DNA of 64,000 nucleotides from Sphingorhabdus sp. 109. GTDB taxonomy: Bacteria; Pseudomonadota; Alphaproteobacteria; Sphingomonadales; Sphingomonadaceae. The notes below the pieces were generated by a model, which did not search any database, was not told where the DNA came from, and saw only the letters and a program-made list of their open reading frames with translations. The DNA is taken from assembly GCF_902506555.1 (NCBI RefSeq), contig NZ_LR732707.1, positions 2,751,290-2,815,289 of the forward strand, in the 5' to 3' direction. Each line of letters starts with the position of its first letter. The first letter of the stretch is position 1. The translations under genes and the position numbers were made by a program. This document shows, piece by piece, positions 52,846-63,113 of the stretch.

Positions 52846-53754
52846 TTAATCGTGCGTCCGGCCGAAATCGGGGGCGGCGTCGTCCTGGCCTTCCTCGATG
52901 ATCCGGCGCCGGATCGCGCGGGTCTTGGTGAACAGGTCGAACAGTTCGTCGCCCTTGTCCCAGCGGATCGCGCGCTGCAGGGCCGAAAGATCCTCGGAGA
53001 AGCGCTGCAGCATTTCCAGCACCGCATCCTTGTTGGACAGGAACACGTCCCGCCACATCGTGGGATCGGAGGCGGCGATCCGGGTGAAGTCGCGGAAACC
53101 GCCGGCAGAATATTTGATCACTTCGCCACGCGTGACATCTTCCAGATCGGACGCGGTACCGACGATTGTATAGGCGATGAGATGCGGCAAATGGCTGGTC
53201 ACCGCGAGCACGAGATCATGATGTTTGGCGTCCATGATCTCGACATCGGCGCCGAGCTTTTGCCAGAAGGCGCGTACCCGCTCGATGTCGCCTGCTGCGG
53301 CGTCTGCCGGCGGGGTGAGGATGCACCAGCGATCCTGGAAAAGCGTGGCAAATCCGGCATCGGGTCCGCTATTTTCGGTCCCGGCAACGGGATGGGCCGG
53401 AATGACCCGTGCACCGGGGAGCGCCTCGGCGAATGCTGCCAGCACGCTTTCTTTCGACGAACCGACATCGCTGATGATGGCGTCAGCGGGCAGATCGCTG
53501 GCGATTTCGGCGGCGACGTCCGCCATCACGCCGACCGGTACGCAAAGGATCACGAGGTCAGCGTCGGTGACTGCTGCACCGGCGCTGTCGCTGACATCGT
53601 GGCAGAAACCCAGTTCGATGACTCGCGCCCGCACCGCCGGATCGGTGTCATAGCCGGTGATCCGCGCTGACGGCATGGCTTCGCGCACGGCATGGGCAAT
53701 GGACGAGCCGATCAGCCCGATACCGATGATCGCAATATTGGCAAAAGGTAGCAT
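52846..53754 (-). CDS. tyrC: Prephenate/arogenate dehydrogenase family protein
   Basis: 302 residues from the ATG at 53754, which overlaps the hisC stop. N-terminal Rossmann GIGLIGSSIAHAVREAMPSA binds NAD(P). SDVGSSK and HPVAGTENSGPDAGF are the TyrA-type substrate motifs, with VTSHLPHLIAYTIVG in the helical domain. It catalyses the oxidative decarboxylation in tyrosine synthesis. The hisC-tyrC pair is standard in alphaproteobacteria, where the HisC-type aminotransferase can also serve aromatic amino acids. Confidence 0.9.
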   Translation of the reverse strand: MLPFANIAIIGIGLIGSSIAHAVREAMPSARITGYDTDPAVRARVIELGFCHDVSDSAGAAVTDADLVILCVPVGVMADVAAEIASDLPADAIISDVGSSKESVLAAFAEALPGARVIPAHPVAGTENSGPDAGFATLFQDRWCILTPPADAAAGDIERVRAFWQKLGADVEIMDAKHHDLVLAVTSHLPHLIAYTIVGTASDLEDVTRGEVIKYSAGGFRDFTRIAASDPTMWRDVFLSNKDAVLEMLQRFSEDLSALQRAIRWDKGDELFDLFTKTRAIRRRIIEEGQDDAAPDFGRTHD

Positions 53755-54854
53755 CAGTCGGCGGCTTCCAGTATCTCGCGCAAGGCTTGGGCGACGCCGC
53801 GGGTTTCTTCCTCGGTGCCGATGGTGATGCGCAGGCCGTTGACCAGTCCCTGTCCGGGCAGCCAGCGGACCGCATAGCCCTTGTCCATCAACGCCGCATT
53901 GGCCTGTTCGGCGGTCACCTTGCCCTCGAACAGGACGAGCAGGAAATTGGTGTGGCTCGGCACCACCCTGAGGCCGTGATTGCCGAGCGCGCCCATTTCG
54001 TCGCTCAGCCATTGCCGCCATCTGGCATTATGCTCGCGGCTCATGGTCACGAAATCGTCGGCGGCAAGCGCCGCGACGGCGGCGTCCTGGCCGGCGGTGG
54101 TGACATTGAACGGCAGCCGGATCCGGTTCATCGCACCGATAATCTCTGCGTCGGCATAGCCCCAGCCGATCCGTTCGGCGGCGAGACCGTGAATCTTGGA
54201 AAAGGTGCGGGTGACCAGAACATTGGGCTGGCTGCTGGCCAGTTCCAGCGCGCCGTCATCCTGCCCTTCGTCCATATATTCGGCATAGGCGGCATCGAGC
54301 ACCAGCAGGACATGGCCAGGCAGGGCGGCGTGCAGGCGCGCAATCTCGGCGCGCGGGGTGAATGTGCCGGTTGGATTATTGGGGTTGGCTATGAATATGA
54401 CCTTGGTCCGGTCGGTGACCTTGGCGAGAATGGCGTCGACATCGGTGCCATAATCCTTGTCATCGGCCACCACCGGCGTGCCGCCATAGCGTCGCGCCGC
54501 TATATCGTAGACGGCGAAGCCATATTTGACATAGATGATCTCATCGCCCGGCCCGCTGAACGCATTGGCGGCGAGATGCAGGACGTCGTCGGAACCGGTG
54601 CCGCAGATGATCCGCGCCGGATCGAGATCATATATGGCGGCAATCGCTTCGCGTAACCGGGTCGAGCCGGGATCGGGGTAGCGGTCGACAGAGGCCGAGG
54701 CGGCATTGAGTGCATCGCTAGCGGCCGGACTGCAACCGAGCGGATTCTCGTTCGCCGACAGCTTGACGATCCTGCGGCCGTCCGCGCCGGTCGATTTGCC
54801 CGGCACATAAGGCGCAATGCCCATGATCCAGTCTTTTGCTTTTGGTCCGCTCAT
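53754..54854 (-). CDS. hisC: Histidinol-phosphate aminotransferase
   Basis: 366 residues from the ATG at 54854, chosen because the family starts close to [16 protein letters not shown] enzyme of fold type [30 protein letters not shown] and [20 protein letters not shown], where the Lys of SKIHG binds PLP and RIGW carries a phosphate-binding Arg. It converts imidazole-acetol phosphate to histidinol phosphate and may aminate prephenate. Coupled to tyrC by overlap. Divergent from metX. Confidence 0.93.
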   Translation of the reverse strand: MSGPKAKDWIMGIAPYVPGKSTGADGRRIVKLSANENPLGCSPAASDALNAASASVDRYPDPGSTRLREAIAAIYDLDPARIICGTGSDDVLHLAANAFSGPGDEIIYVKYGFAVYDIAARRYGGTPVVADDKDYGTDVDAILAKVTDRTKVIFIANPNNPTGTFTPRAEIARLHAALPGHVLLVLDAAYAEYMDEGQDDGALELASSQPNVLVTRTFSKIHGLAAERIGWGYADAEIIGAMNRIRLPFNVTTAGQDAAVAALAADDFVTMSREHNARWRQWLSDEMGALGNHGLRVVPSHTNFLLVLFEGKVTAEQANAALMDKGYAVRWLPGQGLVNGLRITIGTEEETRGVAQALREILEAAD

Positions 54855-54969
54855 TGCCTTGGTCCGCTTGTCAGAAGAGAATATCTGTCGCCGGACTAAC
54901 CTTTGCGGCCTGTCAGTCAACAGCATTATCATTTGACGGTGGGGATTTCGCCGCTTAGCTCCGCTGTTG

Positions 54970-56094
54970 ATGACAGAAGATACGCGTTTTGGACTAGACC
55001 GAAAGGTTCGCCTGCTCGGGCCGCTGCCGCTGGACAGCGGGGCAGAGCTCGCGCCTGTCGACATTGCCTATGAAACCTATGGCACACTCAATGCGGATGC
55101 CAGCAATGCAATCCTGATTTGCCATGCATTGACAGGCGACCAATATGTCGCCTCGAAGCACCCGCTGACGGGCAAAGACGGCTGGTGGATCAGAATGGTC
55201 GGGCCGGGCAAGCCGGTCGACACGGAGCGACATTTCGTCATTTGCGCCAATGTGATCGGCAGCTGTCTGGGCAGTTCCGGACCGGCGACGGTCAATCCTG
55301 CGACCGACCGGCCCTGGGGAATGGATTTCCCCGTTCTGACGATCGGCGATATGGTGCGTGCGCAGGCGATGCTCCTCGATCATCTTGGGATCCGGCGCTT
55401 GCACGCCGTCGTCGGCGGTTCGATGGGCGGGATGCAGGCGGTTAGCTGGGCGGCGCTCTTTCCTGAGCGTGTCAAGTCGGCGGTGATTATCGCTTCGGCG
55501 GCGCGGCATAGCGCCCAGAATATCGCCTTTCACGAAGTCGGGCGACAAGCGATCATGGCCGACCCGCGCTGGCGCGGCGGGGATTATTATGCCGACGATG
55601 ATCCACCGAGCAGCGGCCTTGCTGTCGCCCGGATGGCGGCCCATATCACCTATCTCTCCGAAGCCGGCCTGACCGAGAAATTCGGCCGCCGGCTGCAGGA
55701 CCGTGACGCCAAGACGTTCGGCTTCGATGCGGATTTCCAGGTGGAATCCTATCTCCGCCATCAGGGGATCAGCTTTGTCGACCGCTTCGATGCCAACAGC
55801 TATCTCTATATCACCCGGGCGATGGACTATTTCGATCTCGCCGAAGCCCATGGCGGCGCGTTGGCAAATGCGTTTAGCGGTTCGAAAACGCGCTTCTGTC
55901 TGATCAGCTTCGATACCGACTGGCTCTATCCGACCAGCGAAAGCCGGGCGATTGTCCACGCGCTCAACGCGGCCGGAGCAGAGGTCAGCTTCATGGAATT
56001 GTCGAGCCCCTTCGGTCATGACAGTTTCCTGCTGGAAAATCCCGAGATGAACCGGATTGTCGACGGCTTCCTGAAGGCAGGGGAAGGACGATGA
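54970..56094 (+). CDS. metX: Homoserine O-acetyltransferase
   Basis: 374 residues from the ATG at 54970. The alpha/beta hydrolase-type MetX has the nucleophile Ser151 in [10 protein letters not shown], the acid in FDTDWLYP and His in FGHDSFL near the C-terminus. It activates homoserine for methionine synthesis. metW follows 124 bp downstream, separated by a palindromic repeat. I looked for a SAM-II type riboswitch in the 115-bp leader and saw none. Confidence 0.94.
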   Translation: MTEDTRFGLDRKVRLLGPLPLDSGAELAPVDIAYETYGTLNADASNAILICHALTGDQYVASKHPLTGKDGWWIRMVGPGKPVDTERHFVICANVIGSCLGSSGPATVNPATDRPWGMDFPVLTIGDMVRAQAMLLDHLGIRRLHAVVGGSMGGMQAVSWAALFPERVKSAVIIASAARHSAQNIAFHEVGRQAIMADPRWRGGDYYADDDPPSSGLAVARMAAHITYLSEAGLTEKFGRRLQDRDAKTFGFDADFQVESYLRHQGISFVDRFDANSYLYITRAMDYFDLAEAHGGALANAFSGSKTRFCLISFDTDWLYPTSESRAIVHALNAAGAEVSFMELSSPFGHDSFLLENPEMNRIVDGFLKAGEGR

Positions 56095-56104
56095 TCAATT
56101 TTAT

Positions 56105-56215
56105 ATCCATCGTCACCCTGAACTTGGTTCAGGGCCCATCGCGCCTGATTACACAGGCAGCGAGCGCGAACAAAGGGGTGCCGAAACGAGTTCAGCGTGA
56201 CGAGGTGGGAGTAGC
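56105..56215. repeat. Palindromic dispersed repeat between metX and metW
   Basis: CACCCTGAACTTGGTTCAGG at the left and GAGTTCAGCGTGACG at the right face each other. The same type occurs at 60566-60662. It is a short non-coding element. Confidence 0.65.
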
Positions 56216-56218
56216 CGC

Positions 56219-56809
56219 ATGACCAAACTCCGTCCCGATCTGCAGATCATCGCCGACAACATCGCTCCCGGCAGCCGGGTGCTCGACATCGGCTGCGGCG
56301 ACGGCGCGCTGATGGCGGCGCTGCGCGATGAGAAAGGCTGCGATGCGCGCGGGCTGGAGATCAACCCGGCCAATGTCGCCAGCGCGGTCGCCAAGGGACT
56401 GTCGGTGGTGCAGGGCGATGCCGACACTGATCTTGCCGCCTATCCCGACGCCAGTTTCGACTATGCGATCCTCAGCCAGACGCTGCAGACCACCCACCGC
56501 CCCGACATCATGGTCGACGAGCTGCTGCGTATCGGCAAGCAGGCCTTTGTCAGCTTCCCCAATTTCGCCCATTGGCGGATTCGCACGTCGCTGCTGCTCG
56601 GCGGCCGGATGCCGGTGACGCGACTAATCCCGCAGACCTGGTTTGACACGCCCAATATCCATCATGTCACGATCGCCGATTTCCGTGCGCTTGTGCAGGA
56701 CGGCCAATATGCGCAGGAGGGGCAATGGTTCCTCAGCGGCGACAAGCAGACCGGGCGCAGCCTGGCGAATCTGCTGGCGGAACATGCAGTGTTCTTGCTT
56801 AGGAGCTAA
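56219..56809 (+). CDS. metW: Methionine biosynthesis protein MetW
   Basis: 196 residues. SAM-methyltransferase-like fold with motif I RVLDIGCGDGALM and AILSQTLQTTHRPDIMVDEL, FVSFPNFAHWRIR, all MetW hallmarks. In alphaproteobacteria MetW is needed with MetX for homoserine acetylation. It lies directly downstream of metX. Confidence 0.93.
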   Translation: MTKLRPDLQIIADNIAPGSRVLDIGCGDGALMAALRDEKGCDARGLEINPANVASAVAKGLSVVQGDADTDLAAYPDASFDYAILSQTLQTTHRPDIMVDELLRIGKQAFVSFPNFAHWRIRTSLLLGGRMPVTRLIPQTWFDTPNIHHVTIADFRALVQDGQYAQEGQWFLSGDKQTGRSLANLLAEHAVFLLRS

Positions 56810-56811
56810 CC

Positions 56812-56905
56812 CTGTCATCCTGGTGAAGGCCGGGATCCAACCCAAGGGCAGTGAGGTTCGCGAACCTGGTTTAGGCCCCAGCCTTCGCTGGGGTGACAAG
56901 AGTCA
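56812..56905. repeat. Palindromic dispersed repeat after metW
   Basis: It contains GTCATCCTGGTGAAGGCCGG, GATCCAACCCAAGGGCAG and, at the far end, CCAGCCTTCGCTGGGGTGAC. The middle block GGGATCCAACCCAA-GGCAG recurs at 57484-57560. A non-coding repeat of a family common in sphingomonads. Confidence 0.65.
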
Positions 56906-56945
56906 TCTTGACATTGTACAACATTAGGTACAAGTAAAGCCCATC

Positions 56946-57200
56946 ATGCTGATGGAAAATTTCTCGAAGGCCCGCGCCAATCTCAAGGCGCTGATGGATC
57001 GCGTCGTAGCCGACAAGATTCCCCTGAAAATTACCCGTCAAAATGGCGAGGCGGTGGTCATGATCTCGGAGAGTGAGTGGGCCGGTATGGAAGAAACTAT
57101 CCATTTGTTGTCTTCACCAAAAAATGCCGAGCGCCTGCTGGAGTCGATAAGGCAACTAGATGCCGGAGAGGGATTCGAGCCTGAGCTTTTCAAGCAGTGA
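56946..57200 (+). CDS. YefM/Phd family antitoxin
   Basis: 84 residues. NFSKARANLKALMDRVVADK and ITRQNGEAVVMISESEWAGM are the YefM/Phd DNA-binding fold, followed by an acidic toxin-binding tail (RLLESIRQLDAGEGFEPELF). It overlaps the toxin gene by 4 bp (GTGA) and should repress its own promoter with the toxin. A YefM-YoeB system inserted between repeats, beside methionine genes. Confidence 0.92.
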   Translation: MLMENFSKARANLKALMDRVVADKIPLKITRQNGEAVVMISESEWAGMEETIHLLSSPKNAERLLESIRQLDAGEGFEPELFKQ

Positions 57201-57463
57201 ATGTATTATTCTCGGGAAAAAGTTGGCCGGAATATCGATATTTCCAGGAACATGATCCAAAGCTTTCCGAACGAATATATTCGCTGATAGAGGAATGTCG
57301 CCGGACGCCTTTCCGGGGTACCGGCAAGCCAGAGCCGTTGCGCGGCCAACTGAAAGGCTGGTGGTCGCGGCGTATAAACCGCGAACATCGCCTCGTCTAT
57401 CGGGTGCGCGGCGAAGGACCAGAGCAAGTGCTGGAAATAGCGCAATGCCGATATCATTATTGA
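57197..57463 (+). CDS. YoeB/Txe family mRNA interferase toxin
   Basis: 88 residues from a GTG overlapping the antitoxin stop. Fits YoeB: WPEYRYFQEHDPKLSERIYS, FRGTGKPEPLRGQLKGWWSR, RINREHRLVYRV, and the terminal QCRYHY containing the catalytic His-Tyr. YoeB cleaves mRNA on the ribosome. No sign of damage. Confidence 0.93.
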   Translation: MNVLFSGKSWPEYRYFQEHDPKLSERIYSLIEECRRTPFRGTGKPEPLRGQLKGWWSRRINREHRLVYRVRGEGPEQVLEIAQCRYHY

Positions 57464-57483
57464 AGAGGGTTTGTTCATGGTAA

Positions 57484-57560
57484 TCACCGTCATCCCTGCG
57501 AATGCTGGGATCCAACCCAATGGCAGCGAAATTCGCGGATCAGATGACGGTGAAACCCAA
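57484..57560. repeat. Palindromic dispersed repeat after the toxin gene
   Basis: CACCGTCATCCCTGCGAATG, then GGGATCCAACCCAATGGCAG, then ATGACGGTG at the end. Its core matches the repeat at 56812-56905. The two elements bracket the YefM-YoeB operon. Confidence 0.65.
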
Positions 57561-57663
57561 CCATCCTCTCCCATAGGGAGAGGATGAAGGTTGATAAGAC
57601 CCGATTTGGAGCGGTCTACTCTCGAAAATTTCCTAAAGGTTCATCGCCGACCGCAGGGTACCT

Positions 57664-58965
57664 TCACCCCCGCTGCACCTCGTCCAACCCAAACGCCGCC
57701 CATATCGCCAGCCCGCTCATTCCCGCCATGATCGCCAGTACCACTTCCCCGCCAAACCAGTTGGCGACCAGACTGAACACACCGCCGGCTAGCAACAGCA
57801 ATCCGATGATCGTATTCGAAAGCGCGGTATAAGCAGCGCGGCTGTCCTTGTCGGCCATGTCGACGAGATGCGTTGACCGGCCGAGGCGGACGCCCTGATA
57901 GGCGATCATCAGGCCGAACAACAGCACCGGCAATATATAGCCGCCGCTGAGCGTTCCGGCGAAGGCGAGCCAGCTTGTCACGGCCAATATGATGGCAGCG
58001 ACCATTGCCGAGAAGACCAGCACCTTGCGGCTGGAACGGTCGGACAGGCGGCCCCAGACGAAGCTGCTGCACAGGCTGGCCAGCGCCGAGGCGAGCACCA
58101 GAAAGCCGAGCTTGTCATAGCCTTCCCCGGCCTGGCTGCCGACGGCAATCATGAACGGCGGCGCCAGCGCAGTGGCGGTCAACAGTCCGCGGGTCAGGAT
58201 GAAGCGCACGAGCTGCGGGTCATCGCGCAAATAGGCGAAATTTTTATAGGCTTCCTTCAGCGCGGATTTTCCGCCTTCGGTCGCTCCGGCTTCTTCCTTC
58301 AAAGTGGCGAACAGTAGCCCGCTCAATATCCATGCCGCCCCCGCCAGAAACAGACCGCCGATAACCAGCGTCATGCGGTCCACCAGATTGGAGGATAGAG
58401 CCAGCGCGTAGACAATCACGGTGACCGACGCGATAGAACCCGCCAGACCGGTCGCGGTGCCGCGCCGGGACTTGTCGATGGTCTTACCCAGCACGTCCTT
58501 GTAGCAGACCGAGCAAATGCTGCGCGCCAGCGCCAATATCGCCAGCGCGATGACAATTGCCCAGCCGGCGGCCGCACCGGTCATAGTGATCGCGACCAGC
58601 CCGATCGCGGCGGCTCCCAGACCCTGCATCAGCGAGCCGATCGCCCATGCCCATTTGCGGCGCTGCAATTTCCGCAAATATCCGGCGGTCAGAAGCTGCG
58701 GTAGCAGAGCGCCTGCTTCCCTGACTGGCACCAGCAACCCGATCAGCGCCACCGGCGCGCCCAGCGACGTCATCAGCCAGCTGAGCACCAGCTTCGGATC
58801 AATCAGCCCGTCGGCGCTTTTGGTCAGCGCCAGCGAGCCTACATGTTTGAAGAAATTGCCCGGTTCCTGATTGCAGGCGCTTTCCGGGATATCGGCGCAA
58901 ACACGGCCTTCATCATCAATCGTGATCGCTTGAAAGGCTTTTTGGGTCGTGGATTTGCTGGCCAT
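57664..58965 (-). CDS. MFS transporter
   Basis: 433 residues. An N-terminal cytoplasmic ~50 residues precede about 12 helices; FVWGRLSDRSSRKVLVFSAM is the MFS loop motif, and LGKTIDKSRRGTATGLAGSI is a second cytoplasmic loop. I recognise no substrate family. Single gene, 17 bp upstream of the prfC stop on the same strand, so probably co-transcribed with prfC. Confidence 0.85.
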   Translation of the reverse strand: MASKSTTQKAFQAITIDDEGRVCADIPESACNQEPGNFFKHVGSLALTKSADGLIDPKLVLSWLMTSLGAPVALIGLLVPVREAGALLPQLLTAGYLRKLQRRKWAWAIGSLMQGLGAAAIGLVAITMTGAAAGWAIVIALAILALARSICSVCYKDVLGKTIDKSRRGTATGLAGSIASVTVIVYALALSSNLVDRMTLVIGGLFLAGAAWILSGLLFATLKEEAGATEGGKSALKEAYKNFAYLRDDPQLVRFILTRGLLTATALAPPFMIAVGSQAGEGYDKLGFLVLASALASLCSSFVWGRLSDRSSRKVLVFSAMVAAIILAVTSWLAFAGTLSGGYILPVLLFGLMIAYQGVRLGRSTHLVDMADKDSRAAYTALSNTIIGLLLLAGGVFSLVANWFGGEVVLAIMAGMSGLAIWAAFGLDEVQRG

Positions 58966-58982
58966 GACCGGGATTTACCGGA

Positions 58983-60551
58983 TTAGCGTTCGCGTGTCGC
59001 GCTGAACTTTAGATCAGGGTTTCGCTCTTCCTGATAGCCGACATCCCAGGCCGATTTGGCCAGAAACACCAGATTGTCATCGCGGTCCCGGGCGAGGCTG
59101 GACTGGTTGATATTGGCAAAGGCGTTCAAGGTCGCTTCATCACCGCTGATCCAGCGGGCGGTTTCAAACGGGGCCTGTTCCAGATAGGCGTCGACCTTAT
59201 ATTCGGCCTGCAGACGGGATACCAGAACCTCAAGCTGCAATTGCCCAACCACGCCAATGATCCAGTTGGCGCCCAGTTCGGGATAGAAAACCTGCACGAC
59301 GCCTTCTTCGCTGAGATCGTCCAAAGCCTTGCGCAATTGCTTGGTCTTGGTCGGATCGCGCAGGATTACCCGGCGGAGGATTTCGGGCGCAAAATTCGGC
59401 AGGCCGGTGATCCGCACCTGGTTCTTTTCCGACAAGGTGTCGCCGACCCGCAAGGTGCCGTGATTGGGGATGCCGATGATATCGCCCGGTTCCGCCGTGT
59501 CGGCAATTTCGCGGTCCTGCGCGAAAAACAGGATTGGACTGTGAATCGCAATCGGCTTGCCGAGACCCGAGGGCGTCAGCTTCATGCCGCGTTTGAACTC
59601 GCCGGAACAAAGCCGCATGAAGGCAATCCGGTCGCGGTGCTGCGGGTCCATATTGGCCTGGATCTTGAAAATGAAGCCGGTGACATCGTCGCTCTCCGGA
59701 TCGATCGGAGCCGGCTCGGCCGGTTGCGGACGCGGCGGCGGGGCATAATCGGCGATCGCCTCGATCAGCTCCTCGACGCCAAACTGCTTGAGTGCCGAAC
59801 CAAAGAAAACCGGCGTCAGATCGCCGTGCTGATAGGCCTCCAGATCGAAGTTGCTATAACCACCCTGCGCCAGTTCGCCTTCGCCGGTCAGCCGCTCGAG
59901 CGCGCCTTCGCTGAGCACTCCGGCCAGTTTCGGATCATCGAGACCCGAAAACTGTTGTGTCACACCGTCATAGATTTTGCTGTCGCCGGTCGGCTGGTGC
60001 AGCTGGTTTTTGACCAGATCATAGACGCCCTCAAACTGCCCGCCCATGCCGGTCGGCCAGCTCATCGGGCAGACGTCGAGCGCCAGCTTGTCGGCGACTT
60101 CGTCGAGCAGTTCGAACGGATCCCGCCCTTCGCGGTCGACCTTGTTGATGAAAGTAATGATCGGCACGCTGCGCAGCCGGCAGACCTCGAACAGTTTCAA
60201 TGTCTGTGCCTCGATACCCGATGCAGCATCGATCACCATGATCGCGCTGTCGACGGCGGTCAGGGTGCGATAGGTATCTTCCGAAAAATCCTCATGGCCC
60301 GGCGTATCGAGCAGGTTGAAGACAATGCCGTTGCGTTCAAAGGTCATGACGCTGGAGGTCACCGAAATCCCGCGCTGCTGCTCGATCTTCATCCAGTCGG
60401 ACCGCGCCCGGCGGTTATCGCCCCGCGCCTTGACCTCGCCCGCCAGATGGATAGCGCCGCCTTTCAAGAGCAGCTTCTCGGTCAGCGTCGTCTTACCCGC
60501 ATCGGGGTGGGAGATGATCGCGAATGTTCGGCGGGGTTTGGTTTGGGTCAT
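58983..60551 (-). CDS. prfC: Peptide chain release factor 3
   Basis: 522 residues. Translational GTPase: P-loop SHPDAGKTTLTEKLL, switch I region GISVTSSVMTFE, G3 DTPGHEDF, G4 NKVDREGRDPFELLD, and RF3-specific FKIQANMDPQHRDRIAFMRL. RF3 releases RF1/RF2 from the ribosome after termination. The length is normal for the family. Confidence 0.95.
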   Translation of the reverse strand: MTQTKPRRTFAIISHPDAGKTTLTEKLLLKGGAIHLAGEVKARGDNRRARSDWMKIEQQRGISVTSSVMTFERNGIVFNLLDTPGHEDFSEDTYRTLTAVDSAIMVIDAASGIEAQTLKLFEVCRLRSVPIITFINKVDREGRDPFELLDEVADKLALDVCPMSWPTGMGGQFEGVYDLVKNQLHQPTGDSKIYDGVTQQFSGLDDPKLAGVLSEGALERLTGEGELAQGGYSNFDLEAYQHGDLTPVFFGSALKQFGVEELIEAIADYAPPPRPQPAEPAPIDPESDDVTGFIFKIQANMDPQHRDRIAFMRLCSGEFKRGMKLTPSGLGKPIAIHSPILFFAQDREIADTAEPGDIIGIPNHGTLRVGDTLSEKNQVRITGLPNFAPEILRRVILRDPTKTKQLRKALDDLSEEGVVQVFYPELGANWIIGVVGQLQLEVLVSRLQAEYKVDAYLEQAPFETARWISGDEATLNAFANINQSSLARDRDDNLVFLAKSAWDVGYQEERNPDLKFSATRER

Positions 60552-60565
60552 AAGTTCAGTTTTCT

Positions 60566-60662
60566 AACACTCGTCATCCTGAACTTGTTTCAGGATCTAT
60601 CCATCGACTGGACGCAGGTTCTATGGGGAGAAATGGATGCTGAAACAAGTTCAGCATGACGG
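60566..60662. repeat. Palindromic dispersed repeat between prfC and pheT
   Basis: GTCATCCTGAACTTGTTTCA at one end and TGAAACAAGTTCAGCATGAC at the other are inverted copies separated by ~55 bp. The related element is at 56105-56215. Confidence 0.75.
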
Positions 60663-60668
60663 CAGTAA

Positions 60669-63113
60669 CTAGCCCCTTAATCCCGCTCCCAGCTTGCCGG
60701 CGTTCGCGACAACCTTGTCCGAAAGCGCCTTCAGATCCTCTTCGGTCAACGTCGCATCTTGCGGTTGAAAGGTCACTTCCACCGCCAGCGATTTCTTGCC
60801 CTCGCCGACGCTCGGCCCCTCGAACAGATCGAAAATCCGGGCATCGGTGATCAGCTTCTTTTCCGCGCCCTTGACCGCGCGCACCAGATCGCCAGCTGGC
60901 AGGTCTGCATCAACGATGAAGGCAAAATCGCGGGTCACCGCCTGCAATGCCGGTGGCGCAAAGGCTTCGCGCATATGGCCGGATTTCTTCTTCAGCGGTA
61001 TCGCATCGAGGAATATCTCGGCGGCGACCGCTGTGCCCTTGAAGCCCATAGCCTTGGTTGTTGAAGGATGGAGTACGCCATAATCCGCCAATATCTTCTT
61101 CGGTCCCAGGCGCAACGTGCCCGACTGGCCGGGATGATAATGATCACCGGCCTCGCCGAAATCCATCAGCTTATCGACCGGTGCGCCGGCGGCGGCCAAT
61201 ATCGCAAGCACTTCCGCCTTGGCATCATAAGCGTCGAATTTCGTTGCCGCGCCAGCCTGCCAGCTGCGGGCGCGGTTTTCGCCGGCCAGAACCAGGCCGA
61301 TGGTCGGATGTTCGCTGCTTTCCAGATAGCGGCGACCCACTTCGAACAGGCGGATCGACGTTGCGCCGCGCGCGGCGTTGCGCTGGGCGGCTGCGATCAG
61401 GCCGGGCAGCAGCGATGGGCGCATGACCTTGAGCTCTTCGCTGATCGGATTGGCCAGTGACCAGCTTCCGCCACCGAAAGGCGCCGCTTCCTTATCGGAA
61501 ATGAAGCTCCAGTTAACGACTTCGTTGAGACCATTTGCCGCTGCTGCGCGTCGCGCTTTGCACTCGGAAAGCTGTTCCGGCGAGGCGGTCGGTTTGGCGA
61601 CACCCGGTTTGCGGGGCAGCGGGGTCGATGGAACCCTGTCCAGTCCCTCTATCCGGATCACTTCCTCGACGATATCCTGCCAGCCGGCGACGTCACGGCG
61701 CCATGTCGGCACGGTGACGGTCCATGTTCCCCGGCGAAGGCCGGGGTCCATCTCCCGCTCGTCATCCTTGGTGCCTTCAGGAGATGGATCCCCGCCTTCG
61801 CGGGGACACAAGATCTCGAAACCGAGCGATTCGAGAATGGCCTTCTGCCGGTCCGCAGACACATCCAGCCCGCCCAGCGAAGCGCATTGACGCGGATCAT
61901 AAGCAATAGTGCGCTGGTCCGTCGGCGCTTCACCGGCGCGGGTGATTTCACTCGCCGTGCCACCGCACAGTTCCTGCACCAGCGCTGTAGCAATAGCGAT
62001 CCCCTCTTCAAGGAACGCGGGATCAACGCCGCGCTCGAAGCGTTGCCGGGCATCGCTGGTCAGCATCAGCTTCTGGCCGGTGCGGGCGATATGGGCGGGA
62101 TCGAAATAGGCGCATTCGATCAGTACATCGGTGGTGTTCCCGTCGGTGCCATTGGCCGCGCCGCCCATGATGCCGCCAATGCCATGCGCGCCCGCCTGGT
62201 CGGCGATCACGGTCATGGTCTCGTCGAGAATATATTCCTTGTCGTTGAGCGCGACCAGCTTTTCACCGTCCTGCGCCTTGCGCGCAACCAGTCCGCCGTT
62301 GAGCTTGGCAACGTCATAGACGTGCAGCGGGCGGCCCTGGTCGAGCGTGACATAATTGGTGATATCGACCAGCGCCGAAATCGGTTTCTGGCCGGCAGAC
62401 TTCAGCCGGGCCTGCATCCAGTCCGGAGACGCGCCATTGGTCACGCCGCTGACGGTGCAACCGTAAAAGGCGGGACAACCTTCCGGATCGTCAATCGCGA
62501 TATCGGGACCTGCGCCATTGCGGGCGATGTTGGCGATGTCCATCGGCTTGAGCGCGCCGAGGCCGGCTGCAGCGAGATCGCGCGCTATGCCGCGCACGCC
62601 CATGCAGTCTTGGCGATTGGGCGTGATGGAGACATCGATCACCGGATCGTCCAGCTGTGCATAGTCGGCATAGCTTGTGCCAACCGGCGCATCAGACGGC
62701 AGTTCGATAATGCCGTCATGATCCTCGCCCAGTTCCAGCTCGCGCGCGCTGCACATCATGCCAAAGCTCTCGACATCCCGTATTTTCGCGGGTTTCAAGG
62801 TAAAATCGCTACCCGGAATATAGCTGCCGGGAGGGCCGAAGACACCGACCATATCCTTGCGCGCATTCGGCGCGCCGCAGACGACTTGCCAAGGCTCGTC
62901 GCTACCGTCGTCCACCTTCAGCAATTGCAGCTTGTCGGCATTGGGATGGGGTCCGGCTTCGATAACCTTGGCGACACGGAACGGGCGCAGGGCATCGGCA
63001 GGGTTTTCAACGCCTTCCAGTTCCAGGCCGATTGCGGTCAGCTTGTCGGTGATCTCAGTGAGGCTTGCATCCGTTTCGAGATGGGCCTTGAGCCAGCTTA
63101 GGGAAAATTTCAT
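60669..63113 (-). CDS. pheT: Phenylalanyl-tRNA synthetase beta subunit, with in-frame palindrome insert
   Basis: 814 residues, a normal length for PheT. The tRNA-binding domain is at ~40-150 ([20 protein letters not shown]), the B3/B4 editing region is central, then B5 and the catalytic-like core ([17 protein letters not shown]), and a C-terminal anticodon-binding FDX domain ([20 protein letters not shown]). Residues ~435-463 ([20 protein letters not shown], then DPGLRRG) are a foreign insert encoded by a palindromic repeat (61725-61812). Start ATG overlaps the pheS stop. Forms the alpha2-beta2 enzyme with PheS. Confidence 0.95.
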   Translation of the reverse strand: MKFSLSWLKAHLETDASLTEITDKLTAIGLELEGVENPADALRPFRVAKVIEAGPHPNADKLQLLKVDDGSDEPWQVVCGAPNARKDMVGVFGPPGSYIPGSDFTLKPAKIRDVESFGMMCSARELELGEDHDGIIELPSDAPVGTSYADYAQLDDPVIDVSITPNRQDCMGVRGIARDLAAAGLGALKPMDIANIARNGAGPDIAIDDPEGCPAFYGCTVSGVTNGASPDWMQARLKSAGQKPISALVDITNYVTLDQGRPLHVYDVAKLNGGLVARKAQDGEKLVALNDKEYILDETMTVIADQAGAHGIGGIMGGAANGTDGNTTDVLIECAYFDPAHIARTGQKLMLTSDARQRFERGVDPAFLEEGIAIATALVQELCGGTASEITRAGEAPTDQRTIAYDPRQCASLGGLDVSADRQKAILESLGFEILCPREGGDPSPEGTKDDEREMDPGLRRGTWTVTVPTWRRDVAGWQDIVEEVIRIEGLDRVPSTPLPRKPGVAKPTASPEQLSECKARRAAAANGLNEVVNWSFISDKEAAPFGGGSWSLANPISEELKVMRPSLLPGLIAAAQRNAARGATSIRLFEVGRRYLESSEHPTIGLVLAGENRARSWQAGAATKFDAYDAKAEVLAILAAAGAPVDKLMDFGEAGDHYHPGQSGTLRLGPKKILADYGVLHPSTTKAMGFKGTAVAAEIFLDAIPLKKKSGHMREAFAPPALQAVTRDFAFIVDADLPAGDLVRAVKGAEKKLITDARIFDLFEGPSVGEGKKSLAVEVTFQPQDATLTEEDLKALSDKVVANAGKLGAGLRG
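61725..61812 (-). repeat. Palindromic repeat inserted in frame inside pheT
   Basis: TTCCCCGGCGAAGGCCGGGG at one end and CCCCGCCTTCGCGGGGACA at the other are each hairpin-forming and flank TCGTCATCCTTGG. The element is translated as ~29 residues between the B3/B4 and B5 regions. No stop is introduced. Confidence 0.8.

Noticed and set aside
54855-54969. Possible SAM-II riboswitch in the metX leader
   Set aside because: The leader is short and I could not find the conserved SAM-II pseudoknot blocks.
59241-60659. 472-codon frame antisense to prfC
   Set aside because: Shadow of a certain gene caused by high GC codon use.
61887-63101. 404-codon frame antisense to pheT
   Set aside because: Shadow of pheT; no start signal.
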